A program made the position numbers and the translations under genes. Positions 25,688 to 34,407 of a stretch of 64,000 nt of DNA are shown in pieces (within the stretch, counting starts at the first letter, position 1; the number at the start of each line of letters is the position of its first letter). Source of the stretch: Ahrensia kielensis DSM 5890 (lineage in GTDB: Bacteria; Pseudomonadota; Alphaproteobacteria; Rhizobiales; Rhizobiaceae); NCBI RefSeq assembly GCF_000374465.1, contig NZ_KB894532.1, forward strand, positions 1 through 64,000, written 5' to 3'. The notes below the pieces were generated by a model, which was not told the DNA's origin, ran no database searches, and worked only from the letters and a program-made list of their open reading frames with translations.

Positions 25688-26563
25688 ATGGTAATTTCGC
25701 CCAGAATATACGATTTCAACTCTCCTCCAGAGGTAGACGTAACCTCAGTTCCGAACCTATTAACCCGTGGTGAAACCCTGTTTCGTGACAAGCGTCATCG
25801 CTGTTATGTTTTGTTAGCTGGCGAAGGCAATGTGGTTTTGCAGCGTGGTGAAATCGCATTTGCTGCGCCTTGCTTGATCTGGCTACCGCCGGGTGCCGCG
25901 ACGCGCATCGTATTGGAAGCCGGGTGCCGCGGTGAGCTTCTGTCCGTAACGGAGGTTGGACTGGCTCAAAGTGTTCCAACCGGACCTATTTCTTCCCAAA
26001 TACGTGCAATCCTTATGGATCCGCTTATCAAAACCAGAATTGATCTCAAGCATATCAAAAAATTATCTCATACACTTGAGAACATCAGTGATGAGATAGA
26101 TGGCGAGGACTCCGGCGCGCAAGAAAGTATACAGCATCTGTTGAGTCTATTTTTCATTTCAGTGTGGCGCATGTCTGGGCCAGTACAACGCGAAGCACAA
26201 CCGCTACCGCGCACTATCGCTTTACAGTTCCTGCAATTGGTGGAATTGCACCTATGCGACCACTGGACGGTAGCCCGTTATGCGCAAGAAATTGGCGTTA
26301 CCCCAGATCGGTTAAACTCTACCTTGCGCCGTACCACCGGTCGCCCGCCTTTAACACTCATCCACGCCCGAATTATTCACGAGGCCGATGCGCTGCTTGA
26401 CGATTCGAGCCTGCAAATATCCGAGATTGCAGAAGAGTTAGGGTTTACTGACCCCGCATATTTCAGTCGCTTTTATAAACGAATATGTGGCCACTCACCC
26501 AACTACCAGCGCAGAAACCTACATTCGAGCAAAAATCACCTGTCTTATGCAGCTTGGCCGTAA
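25688..26563 (+). CDS. AraC family transcriptional regulator
   Basis: The 291-residue product has an N-terminal cupin-type sensor (CYVLLAGEGNVVLQRGEIAFAAPCLIWLPPGAATR) and a C-terminal AraC DNA-binding domain with two helix-turn-helix units (WTVARYAQEIGVTPDRLNSTLRRTTG; ISEIAEELGFTDPAYFSRFYKRICGHSP). ATG 25688 has AAAGGAG upstream but only two or three bases away. It is divergent from the TRAP operon over a 190-bp region and is the obvious candidate regulator of it. Confidence 0.9.
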   Translation: MVISPRIYDFNSPPEVDVTSVPNLLTRGETLFRDKRHRCYVLLAGEGNVVLQRGEIAFAAPCLIWLPPGAATRIVLEAGCRGELLSVTEVGLAQSVPTGPISSQIRAILMDPLIKTRIDLKHIKKLSHTLENISDEIDGEDSGAQESIQHLLSLFFISVWRMSGPVQREAQPLPRTIALQFLQLVELHLCDHWTVARYAQEIGVTPDRLNSTLRRTTGRPPLTLIHARIIHEADALLDDSSLQISEIAEELGFTDPAYFSRFYKRICGHSPNYQRRNLHSSKNHLSYAAWP

Positions 26564-26959
26564 TGCACTCTTGCAGTCAGCCTTTGCGGCTCTGTCGCAA
26601 ACTTTGAGAAACGATTACGTTTTGTCAGGTTGTTTTAGGTTTTACGTTAGCGCACCGGTATTGAGATATAACCATTAGTTTCAGCGGAAAATAAAAGGCT
26701 TCAAGTCCTTTCATTCAGCCTCAGTAACACTAGAATGTATCGAAGTCGCGCACATGTTCCAAAAGCGTCAGTTCAACGCCCCTGGCCAATCCGCTTGAAA
26801 CAATTTGCGGCCCTCGCGGGATGAATGTGTCCAGACATACAGCATCAAGCAACTTAAAGCATTTACCTTTGTGACTTCGGAGATTTGCAATGAATAAACC
26901 TTCGTTGACCTTGGAAAGGCAGCTACGGGCACCTAGTTGAGGCGCTAAGGAGCATAACA
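26564..26959. other. Intergenic stretch, no confident gene
   Basis: The 396-bp gap has no recognised gene. On the minus strand between about 26730 and 26880 an open frame ends CLDTFIPRGPQIVSSGLARG and HVRDFDTF, which reads like protein but matches no family I know and has no start of its own outside the luciferase-like gene. It may be a gene tail left by a deletion. Confidence 0.35.
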
Positions 26960-27955
26960 ATGAATAAATTCTCACTGCTTGATCTTTCGCCAGTCCCCGA
27001 AGGCAAATCCGCCGCGGATGCTCTCGCCAATACGGTTGAGCTGGCCAAAGCTGCAGAAGCAGCAGGATATCACCGCTTCTGGTTGGCCGAGCATCACAAT
27101 ATGCCCGGTATTGCGAGCGCAGCAACCGCCGTCGTGATCGGTCATGTGGCAGGTGCGACGAAGACCATGCGCATTGGTGCAGGTGGAATTATGCTACCCA
27201 ATCACGCGCCTTTGGTGATTGCAGAACAATTCGGCACATTGGCGACATTGTATCCTGATAGGATAGACCTTGGTTTGGGCCGAGCACCCGGAACAGACAT
27301 GGCAACGGCCCGCGCGTTGCGCCGCCATATGGCGCCAGACGACAGTTTTCCGCAGGACGTGCAGGAACTGATTGGCTATTTGGGGGACGCGCCCGATAAC
27401 GCCAAGGTACGTGCCATTCCTGGCGCTGGAACCCATGTGCCTGTTTGGATACTCGGATCGAGCCTTTATGGCGCGCAATTGGCTGCACATCTCGGCCTAC
27501 CCTATGCCTTCGCCTCACATTTTGCGCCGGATCAACTGGCACAAGCTTTAAAGATTTATCGGGCTTCATTTCAGCCCTCTGAGCATTTGAAGCAACCTTA
27601 CGCGATGATGGCGGCAGGTGTTTGCGCAGCAGAAACCGATGCCGAAGCGGAGTATCTACGTTCGTCGCAATATCTCGCTTTTGCAAATCTACGCACAGGA
27701 AAACCGGGAAAATTGCCGCACCCGATACATGATATTGCATCGCAAATTCCAGCGCCAATTCTTGACGGTGTAAAACATGCGCTGTCCTGTTCAGCGACAG
27801 GGTCAGCCGAGACAGTCAAAAACCGATTAGCAAGTCTTATCGACACCTATCAACCGGATGAAATCATGGTGACAGGCATGATCCATGATAGTGCTGCACG
27901 CGTGCAGTCATTCCAAATCGCAGCAGAAATATTGGCGGATTTGCGCACGGTGTAG
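26960..27955 (+). CDS. Luciferase-like flavin-dependent monooxygenase (MsnO8-type)
   Basis: The 331-residue product belongs to the LLM class of flavin-dependent oxidoreductases. The N-terminal [10 protein letters not shown], the [24 protein letters not shown] segment and the [13 protein letters not shown] motif are typical of the MsnO8/YhbW group. These use reduced flavin and O2, with substrates mostly unknown. AAGGAG precedes the ATG. It stands alone between the AraC gene and a gene remnant. Confidence 0.88.
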   Translation: MNKFSLLDLSPVPEGKSAADALANTVELAKAAEAAGYHRFWLAEHHNMPGIASAATAVVIGHVAGATKTMRIGAGGIMLPNHAPLVIAEQFGTLATLYPDRIDLGLGRAPGTDMATARALRRHMAPDDSFPQDVQELIGYLGDAPDNAKVRAIPGAGTHVPVWILGSSLYGAQLAAHLGLPYAFASHFAPDQLAQALKIYRASFQPSEHLKQPYAMMAAGVCAAETDAEAEYLRSSQYLAFANLRTGKPGKLPHPIHDIASQIPAPILDGVKHALSCSATGSAETVKNRLASLIDTYQPDEIMVTGMIHDSAARVQSFQIAAEILADLRTV

Positions 27956-27957
27956 TT

Positions 27958-28149
27958 TCAGAAGAATCCATTGCCATTTTGGGCGTTTGCAAAATGAGCT
28001 GCAGCCCCCCAATATTCAACGGTTTTGCCGTTACCATCGAAGCGATTTAATGTCTGAATGTCCGAAGTATAAATTCCGCCATCAGATATAATATCATCGC
28101 CAGAAAACAAGCTTTCAGCCCACTGCCATACACAACCCTCATTCCGGAC
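27958..28149 (-). pseudogene. Orphan C-terminal gene tail without a start
   Basis: A 63-codon frame on the minus strand reads like real protein (EGCVWQWAESLFSGDDII, LNRFDGNGKTVEYWG, AAAHFANAQNGNGFF) and ends with a stop 2 bp from the monooxygenase gene. It begins right after a stop codon, overlaps the end of the histidine kinase fusion gene out of frame, and has no ATG or GTG. It looks like the 3' end of a gene whose body was lost. No family is recognised. Confidence 0.45.
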
Positions 28150-30586
28150 TTAATGAAAAAGCCCCTTCCCAATTGTCCAAAAAGCGCTGTCGCTTTAACC
28201 GGTCAAGATATGTCAGCAATCCAGCGGACAATCTAATCGGCAGAAAGGAAAATTCTTCTTTTTCGCTGTGGCCATGATTGAGATTTTCGAAATGCACATT
28301 GCCATCAATAATCGGTATCATCGCAGGCGCTGTAGAGAGCAGATGTTGACCTTCTACTGACAAAAGAAAATTCACGAATTGCTTGGCAGCTGCCAGATTT
28401 TTTGCATCTTTAGAGATGAATGCAGTGCGTGCCATGACCAAATTATAATCATCAAAAAGCATCACACCAATGCGCGGATCGGCTTTAGCTGAAGCCAGAG
28501 CATAAGAGCCAAGCACATTATATGCAAAATCTAATTCACCTTCTGCAATCGCATTGAGCATGACAACCGTGCAGCAAAATACCCGCGCATCGACACGTCC
28601 AAGGGCTTCCGTCATGCGCAAGGCTTCTTGCCCCTGTGCTGCGTCTTGCGTCGCATAAAGATAACCAATCCCCGATTGCCGCACATCATATGTGCCAACA
28701 CGGCCCTTCAATTCTGTTTGCTGCTCGCGCAAAAATGTTGCCAGATCGCGGTGCGTGTATGGCAGCTCACTGATGTCGTATCTTTCAGTGGAATAGGCGA
28801 GCACGGCTGGCTCAAAGGTAAAGCCGAAAAGTTCTGATCGCCACACGGCCCAATCAGGCAGAGGCTCCGCCGTATAAACAGGCTGCGCAAGGCCGCGATT
28901 TACAAGATCAAACTGCAAATCCATTGCTGATGAAATTACAACATCGGCAGCAGTGCTATCCTTCAAAAATGTATCGTGAAGCTCAACGGTTAGAAATTCA
29001 CGGTACTCAATTTCGATCGTGGGATTGGCTTTTTCAAAGCCCTCAATAACCGGCTGCATGGCTTTTGTATCAGTCGCACTCCAAACTTTTAATACGGTCT
29101 GGGCATAGGCATTTTCAGGTAAAGCGGTAAAGAACAAAAACAAAGATGCCATAAGCGCTGGAAAACGAAGCAGCGCACTAAGTCCGCCGCGCGCAGCTTT
29201 GGACAATATGAATTGCCCATTGTGCGAAATAGCCACCTGATTGACAATTGAAAGCCCCAAACCTGAACCCGCCGTTTTCTGATCAAGCGAATGAAACCGT
29301 TTCAAAACAGCCTCATATTCGCTTTCCGGTATCCCCGGCCCCGCATCACTAATCTTGATTTCGATATGAGCATCTTCGCAGCTTAGCAAAACATCAATCT
29401 CATTTTTCGGCGGCCCGTGGCGCACAGCATTTTCAATAAGATTGCGAATCGCTTCACGCAGTGAAATCGGATCACCCGCTATCACACCACCATTAACGTC
29501 ACTGCCCGTGACCTCGAAGCTCAACTCAATCTGGCGCAGGGACGTGTCGCGCAACATTTCAGAAAGCAGCGCACGAATAAGCGGTTCTAGTTTAATCTCT
29601 TTCAAAGGTTCATGGTCGGCGCGGTGCGTCACCATTGCATGCGACAAGAGCTGATTTGTCAGCCTGCTTGCTTTCTCCGCCTGACGTTCGGCTAATCGCA
29701 GGCGCTTGCGTAGCATAAGTTCACTGTCAGCATCGCCAGCAAGCGCAAGCTGTCCTTGTAAAGCGGCCAGTGATGTTCGCGTCTGATGAGCCACATCAGC
29801 AATGAAAGTTTCTGATTGTGTGCGTGCACTCGATAGCCGCGACATGAACTCATTGATCGCCTTAATCAGACTTATAATTTCGCGCGGTGGATCAAGGGTC
29901 AGCGGCGACAGATCACTTGGTTCGCGCCAAGCCAGATCTTTTTCAATGCTTGCTAAGGGCCGCAAAGCACGCCGAATAGCAAGCCAAACAAAAATCAGAC
30001 CGATAATCGAAAGAAATGCGAGCCCAGCCACGCCGCTGACAAACAGTTCCCTTGCCTGCGCAGTACGGGCAAAACGAGATTGGCCGATCTGTACATCCAC
30101 CCATACGGGCCCTGTTATTGTTTGAATGCGCCGTGACTGCAACACGAAGCGAAAAAGCTCGCCGCTAAAGATTTCATCAAAGAAAACCGGGTCACTTGAA
30201 GGTTTGTATTTATCAGGTCGCGGCAGTCCGTCCGTTCCGGTCAACAATCCGCTGCGATTTGAATTGACGGCGTAAAACACACGGTCATCTTTTGCCAGAC
30301 CAACAATTTCCAATGCCGAATAGGGAATATCAACACCAAGCCCTTCGGTTGTTGTGCCCACACGTTCTAAAATTGATAAGGATGCGCCAGCGAGCAAAAG
30401 ATCATAGGACCGGTTGGAAGCGCCCTTCGCATAACTCCAGATCAATGTTGCGTTGATAGCAACAAGAACAGCAAATGCTGCAAACATAAGAGACAGTAAG
30501 CGCCGCCTAAGTGAAACATGGCCCGTTGAAGTGTCGCTCTCGTTTAAAGGCGCTTTATCCTTGTAGAACCTATCCAGCGGCATCAT
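28139..30586 (-). CDS. TctE-like sensor histidine kinase fused to a periplasmic solute-binding domain
   Basis: The 815-residue product joins two complete proteins. Residues 1-475 are a TctE-like kinase: a membrane segment near 30-52, a periplasmic sensor region, a second membrane segment near 182-203, a phospho-acceptor His267 in DVAHQTRTSLAAL, N-box Asn386, DAGPGIP and GSGLGLSI. Residues about 476-495 are a hydrophobic signal-like stretch ending in AYAQ, and 496-815 form a family 1 iron/phosphosugar-type binding protein starting TVLKVWSATDTKAM. This topology would place the binding domain in the periplasm. The H-box has Ser where TctE has Pro. ATG 30586 (or 30583) overlaps the response regulator; an in-frame TTG lies at 30607. 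PgtB/PgtC are a known kinase and separate binding protein. Confidence 0.88.
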   Translation of the reverse strand: MMPLDRFYKDKAPLNESDTSTGHVSLRRRLLSLMFAAFAVLVAINATLIWSYAKGASNRSYDLLLAGASLSILERVGTTTEGLGVDIPYSALEIVGLAKDDRVFYAVNSNRSGLLTGTDGLPRPDKYKPSSDPVFFDEIFSGELFRFVLQSRRIQTITGPVWVDVQIGQSRFARTAQARELFVSGVAGLAFLSIIGLIFVWLAIRRALRPLASIEKDLAWREPSDLSPLTLDPPREIISLIKAINEFMSRLSSARTQSETFIADVAHQTRTSLAALQGQLALAGDADSELMLRKRLRLAERQAEKASRLTNQLLSHAMVTHRADHEPLKEIKLEPLIRALLSEMLRDTSLRQIELSFEVTGSDVNGGVIAGDPISLREAIRNLIENAVRHGPPKNEIDVLLSCEDAHIEIKISDAGPGIPESEYEAVLKRFHSLDQKTAGSGLGLSIVNQVAISHNGQFILSKAARGGLSALLRFPALMASLFLFFTALPENAYAQTVLKVWSATDTKAMQPVIEGFEKANPTIEIEYREFLTVELHDTFLKDSTAADVVISSAMDLQFDLVNRGLAQPVYTAEPLPDWAVWRSELFGFTFEPAVLAYSTERYDISELPYTHRDLATFLREQQTELKGRVGTYDVRQSGIGYLYATQDAAQGQEALRMTEALGRVDARVFCCTVVMLNAIAEGELDFAYNVLGSYALASAKADPRIGVMLFDDYNLVMARTAFISKDAKNLAAAKQFVNFLLSVEGQHLLSTAPAMIPIIDGNVHFENLNHGHSEKEEFSFLPIRLSAGLLTYLDRLKRQRFLDNWEGAFSLSPE

Positions 30587-31247
30587 CAATATAGGCCAAG
30601 TAACCAAGCCCCCTCATGGTTTTGATATTCAAGGATGAGCCTTCAAGCTTTTTGCGCAGGCGCGTAACCGTTTGTTCAACCGCATTCAGACTAGGTGTTT
30701 CATCAAATTCATAAAGCCTATTGGCAACCTCTTCCTTGCCAATGACCTTCCCTAAATCCGCGATGAACACTTCGAGCAGTTGCACTTCTCGCGCGCGCAG
30801 TTCGACATCGCGGCCATTCACCAATGCGCGCTTTGCTCGGTAGTCAAAAACCAACCCGTCAACTTCAAAACGGTTTGACGCAGAACCCGAACGCCGCCGC
30901 GCCAGCACTCTGCAACGCGCAGACAGTTCGCGAAAATCAAAAGGTTTAATCATGAAATCATCAGCGCCTGCATCAAGCCCAACAACACGGTCATCAACTT
31001 GAGAGCGCGCCGTTAGAATAATGACAGGCGTGTCGTCGTTTCTTGAACGCAAGGAACGCAATATTTCCAAACCATTGCGACCCGGTAAATTGACATCCAA
31101 AATAACCAAATCGAAATTTGTATGGCGTAAAAGTTCGTTGGCGGCCTCGCCATTGGATTCAAGGTCAACAGCGTGCCCTTCGCTGCGTAAGCGATCCAAA
31201 ATCGCTTCAGCGAGATCATCATTATCTTCGACCAACAACATACGCAT
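30570..31247 (-). CDS. TctD-like two-component response regulator (OmpR/PhoB family)
   Basis: The 225-residue product has a receiver domain with acidic pocket Glu7/Asp8, phospho-acceptor Asp51 (VILDVNLPGRNG), the Thr in ILTARS and Lys in MIKPFDF. The C-terminal OmpR-type winged helix ends TVTRLRKKLEGSSLNIKTMRGLGYLAY. It overlaps the kinase-fusion gene and is divergent from the tct transporter genes, the usual arrangement for TctDE control of tripartite tricarboxylate transporters. The four phased GTCAG-like motifs at 31298-31335 are its probable binding sites. Confidence 0.93.
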   Translation of the reverse strand: MRMLLVEDNDDLAEAILDRLRSEGHAVDLESNGEAANELLRHTNFDLVILDVNLPGRNGLEILRSLRSRNDDTPVIILTARSQVDDRVVGLDAGADDFMIKPFDFRELSARCRVLARRRSGSASNRFEVDGLVFDYRAKRALVNGRDVELRAREVQLLEVFIADLGKVIGKEEVANRLYEFDETPSLNAVEQTVTRLRKKLEGSSLNIKTMRGLGYLAYIDDAAG

Positions 31248-31297
31248 GTTGGCAGACTACTTCCACACTTTGAGTTGGTAAAGCAGACAAATTTCTT

Positions 31298-31335
31298 GTC
31301 AGCCTCCTGTCAGCTTGGTGGCAGTACACCGTCAG
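31298..31335 (+). promoter_or_regulatory. Four GTCAG-like half-sites with an 11-bp period
   Basis: GTCAG occurs at 31298-31302, 31309-31313 and 31331-31335, and GGCAG (one mismatch) at 31320-31324, so the four start points are exactly 11 bp apart. OmpR/PhoB-type regulators bind direct repeats at about one helical turn. The ladder ends about 60 bp before the tctC start and lies in the divergent region next to the TctD-like gene. Confidence 0.6.
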
Positions 31336-31397
31336 TTCTCATGTGTAGCATTCGCTATGGCCAAACGCCTATCATGAAAACCTATGGGAGGAAAATC

Positions 31398-32390
31398 ATG
31401 TTTAAAAACCTATTGACCAGTGTAGCAATCGCTGCTGGTCTTGCCACTTCATTGACAACATTTGCTCTTGCTGAATCACACACAATGGCAATCGACAAGC
31501 CTGAGTGTATTGCACCAGCACAGCCAGGTGGCGGCTTTGATATTACTTGTCGTGTCGCGCAGGCCGGTCTTTCTTCAATGACCAGCAGACCAATGCAGGT
31601 AACATTTATGCCAGGTGGCATCGGCGCTGTTGCAATTAACCTCTTCAACACAACACGTACAGATGATCCCAACGCAATTGTTGCGTTTTCATCAGGTTCA
31701 CTTTTGAACATGGCGACCGGTAAATACGGCCAGTTTGGAGAAAAAGACGTTAAATTCGTAGCGACTGCAGGTGCCGATTTTGGCGCGGTTGTTGTTAATG
31801 CTGACAGTGAGTACAAAACACTTGATGATTTGATGACAGCACTTGAAGCCGATCTTGGCTCCATCGCAATTGGTGCTGGCGGCGGCGTCGGTTCACAAGA
31901 CTGGATGAAAGGTGCGTTGATGGTCAAATCTCGCAATCTTGATCCTAAAGCAATGCGCTATGTTGCATTTGATGGCGGCGGCGAAGCGATTGCCTCGCTT
32001 TTGGGCGGTTCTATTCAAGCCTATATGGGCGATGTAGGCGAGTTGGTTTCCTATGTCGGTGGCGACAAATTGCGTATTCTCGCAGTTATGAGCCCTGAGC
32101 GTCTGGAAGCGCCATTCGACCAGGTTCCGACGACAAAAGAACTCGGCTACGAAGGTGCTGAATGGGTCATTCTGCGCGGCTTCTACATGGGTAAAAACGT
32201 CTCTGACGAAGCTTACAATGCTTGGGCTGATGCGTTCAAAGCTGCCTATGAAACTGAAGAGTTTGCCAACATCCAGAAAGAAAAGGGATTGCTCCCTCTC
32301 AATATGGCTGGCGAAGAATTCCAGAAAGACGTGCTCCTGCGTGTTGAGCATATGCGCGACGTTGCCAAGGAAGCTGGTCTAATCGAATAA
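31398..32390 (+). CDS. tctC: Tripartite tricarboxylate transporter receptor (TctC family)
   Basis: The 330-residue product has a Sec signal (FKNLLTSVAIAAGLATSLTTF ending ALA, with M at position 1) and a TctC-type mature protein: CIAPAQPGGGFDITCRV and FMPGGIGAVAINLF are the two loops that hold the carboxylate ligand. ATG 31398 has GGGAGG upstream; an earlier in-frame start at 31275 runs through the regulatory repeats and is rejected. It is followed by tctB and tctA. The ligand is probably a di- or tricarboxylate, not identified. Confidence 0.92.
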   Translation: MFKNLLTSVAIAAGLATSLTTFALAESHTMAIDKPECIAPAQPGGGFDITCRVAQAGLSSMTSRPMQVTFMPGGIGAVAINLFNTTRTDDPNAIVAFSSGSLLNMATGKYGQFGEKDVKFVATAGADFGAVVVNADSEYKTLDDLMTALEADLGSIAIGAGGGVGSQDWMKGALMVKSRNLDPKAMRYVAFDGGGEAIASLLGGSIQAYMGDVGELVSYVGGDKLRILAVMSPERLEAPFDQVPTTKELGYEGAEWVILRGFYMGKNVSDEAYNAWADAFKAAYETEEFANIQKEKGLLPLNMAGEEFQKDVLLRVEHMRDVAKEAGLIE

Positions 32391-32396
32391 ATTACG

Positions 32397-32425
32397 ATGT
32401 GGCAGGGTTAAGTATCCTGCCACAT
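32397..32425 (+). terminator. Intercistronic hairpin between tctC and tctB
   Basis: A perfect 10-bp stem pairs ATGTGGCAGG at 32397-32406 with CCTGCCACAT at 32416-32425, 9-base loop. It is followed by only three T, so it is more likely a partial terminator or message-stabilising element that raises tctC over tctBA. Confidence 0.7.
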
Positions 32426-32445
32426 TTGCCATAAGGGAGGACACT

Positions 32446-32886
32446 ATGGCCGATAGAATTTTTGCTTCATTGCTCTTACTTAGCGCAATAATCTATAGTG
32501 TGATTGCTTTCACACTCATCAAAGCTCCTTTCCAATATGACCCCCTTGGACCAGAATCTTGGCCAAGAATCTTAGGCGTATTGGCCGTATTATGCTGTGC
32601 CCAAGTTATTTATAAGCCAGACGTATGGGACCTCAAAGTCGACCGCAACACCTGGACACGTCTTGCAGGTTTAGTGGTTTTGCTATGCGCCTATGCTTGG
32701 TTGTTCCAACCAGCAGGATTCGTGATTGCAACATTCATTTTTTGCGCTGCGCTATCCATCATGCTCGGAGCAAATATCAAAGCATCTCTTATCTTCGCAG
32801 TTACGACTGGGGTCTTGGGCTATGTAATAGGCACGATCCTACTTGAGCTCAATTTACCAGCCGGACTACTGGCTTTTTTGGAGTAG
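32446..32886 (+). CDS. tctB: Tripartite tricarboxylate transporter small subunit (TctB family)
   Basis: The 146-residue hydrophobic protein has four predicted membrane segments, and the N-terminal DPLGPESWPRILGVLAVLC segment is characteristic of TctB. GGGAGG precedes the ATG. It lies between tctC and tctA and pairs with TctA in the inner membrane. Confidence 0.9.
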   Translation: MADRIFASLLLLSAIIYSVIAFTLIKAPFQYDPLGPESWPRILGVLAVLCCAQVIYKPDVWDLKVDRNTWTRLAGLVVLLCAYAWLFQPAGFVIATFIFCAALSIMLGANIKASLIFAVTTGVLGYVIGTILLELNLPAGLLAFLE

Positions 32887-32890
32887 TATA

Positions 32891-34402
32891 ATGGATCTCG
32901 TATTCTCAGGATTGGCGCAGGGCTTTGCTGTTGCCCTACAGCCATTCAACCTTTTTCTCGTTCTTGCAGGATGTTTTGCAGGAACACTCATTGGCGCGCT
33001 ACCAGGCATTGGTCCAATCAACGGCGTGGCCATACTACTACCGATCGCCTATGGCCTAGGTTTCCCACCGGAATCTGCGCTTATTCTTCTCGCTGGTATT
33101 TACTATGGCGCAGAGTATGGCGGCCGAATTTCTTCTATTCTTTTGAACGTACCAGGTGATGCTGGTGCGGTTATGACGACACTTGACGGCAACCCAATGG
33201 CTAAAAATGGGGAAGCTGGCCGTGCGCTTTCAATATCGGCTGTCGCCTCCTTTATCGGTGGTACATTTGCCGTTGTACTCATGAGCCTCTTTGGCCCTCT
33301 TCTTTCATCTTATGCCGTTACATTTTCACCATCAGATTATGTTGCGTTGATGGTATTTGCATTTGCATCATTGGCATCATTAGTTGGCAAAAACCCCGTC
33401 AAAACACTTCTCGGCGCGTTGATCGGTTTGATGCTTGCTTCTATCGGCATTGATGCAAACACTGGCGTGATGCGCTTTACTTTTGGCGTACCTGATCTTC
33501 TTGCAGGCATTGATTTCCTTGTTATCGTCATTGGTTTGTTCGGCATGGCGGAGCTTATCCATCTTGTTGAACAACAAGCTGCAGGCACATTGAAGGCTCT
33601 CAAAGTCGACAAAACCTTCATCTCCATGAAAGATCTTGCTTTTTGTAAATGGACAATCATCCGTTCATCTATCATTGGCTTTTTCATTGGAATCTTGCCA
33701 GGCACAGGCGCTTCTGTTGCTTCGGCTGTTGCTTACGGCTCTGAAAAGCGCATTTCAGACACTGAAGGCACATTCGGAACAGGTGACCCGCGCGGTCTTG
33801 CTGCACCTGAAGCTGCCAACAACGCGGCTGCGGGCGGTGCAATGGTGCCTATGTTGACACTGGGCATTCCAGGATCAGGCACAACAGCCATCCTGCTTGG
33901 TGCTTTGCTCCTGTTCAACGTAACACCTGGTCCTTTGATGTTCACTCAGCGACCAGAAATCGCATGGGGTTTGATTGCTTCAATGTATGTTGGCAATTTG
34001 GCACTTTTGATCATCAACTTGCCGCTTGTGGGCCTCTTTGCCCGCATGTTGACCATTCCTCAGCAATACCTAACACCGCTCATTGCCGTACTTGCGTTCA
34101 TTGGTGTTTATTCGGTCGTCTCAAACCCACATGATCTATACATGATTATTGGCTTGGGCGTCTTTGGATGGTTCTTGCGCAAACTACAATTTTCTCTCGC
34201 ACCGGTTATTTTGGGCTTCGTGCTCGGCGGCCTGTTCGAAGATAATTTGCGCCGTGCACTTTCCATCTCTGGTGGTGATTGGTCTATCTTGTTTACATCG
34301 ATCGATAGTGTAGTTCTTTACATTTTGGCTGCGATCGTTGTCATCCTACCAGTTTGGTTTGGCATTCGTCGTCGCCGCGCTGTTAAAGGTGCAACAACGT
34401 AA
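32891..34402 (+). CDS. tctA: Tripartite tricarboxylate transporter large subunit (TctA family)
   Basis: The 503-residue protein with about 12 membrane segments carries the two TctA signatures: GTLIGALPGIGPINGVAILLPI and, in the second half, GILPGTGASVASAVAYGSEKR. ATG 32891 follows the tctB stop by four bases; a start at 32843 within tctB is unlikely. This is the translocation channel of the transporter. Confidence 0.94.
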   Translation: MDLVFSGLAQGFAVALQPFNLFLVLAGCFAGTLIGALPGIGPINGVAILLPIAYGLGFPPESALILLAGIYYGAEYGGRISSILLNVPGDAGAVMTTLDGNPMAKNGEAGRALSISAVASFIGGTFAVVLMSLFGPLLSSYAVTFSPSDYVALMVFAFASLASLVGKNPVKTLLGALIGLMLASIGIDANTGVMRFTFGVPDLLAGIDFLVIVIGLFGMAELIHLVEQQAAGTLKALKVDKTFISMKDLAFCKWTIIRSSIIGFFIGILPGTGASVASAVAYGSEKRISDTEGTFGTGDPRGLAAPEAANNAAAGGAMVPMLTLGIPGSGTTAILLGALLLFNVTPGPLMFTQRPEIAWGLIASMYVGNLALLIINLPLVGLFARMLTIPQQYLTPLIAVLAFIGVYSVVSNPHDLYMIIGLGVFGWFLRKLQFSLAPVILGFVLGGLFEDNLRRALSISGGDWSILFTSIDSVVLYILAAIVVILPVWFGIRRRRAVKGATT

Positions 34403-34407
34403 GCTCG

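Noticed and set aside
26730-27125. 131-codon minus-strand frame
   Set aside because: Most of it is antisense to the luciferase-like gene. Only the last part lies in intergenic DNA and it matches nothing known, so it is mentioned as possible debris only.
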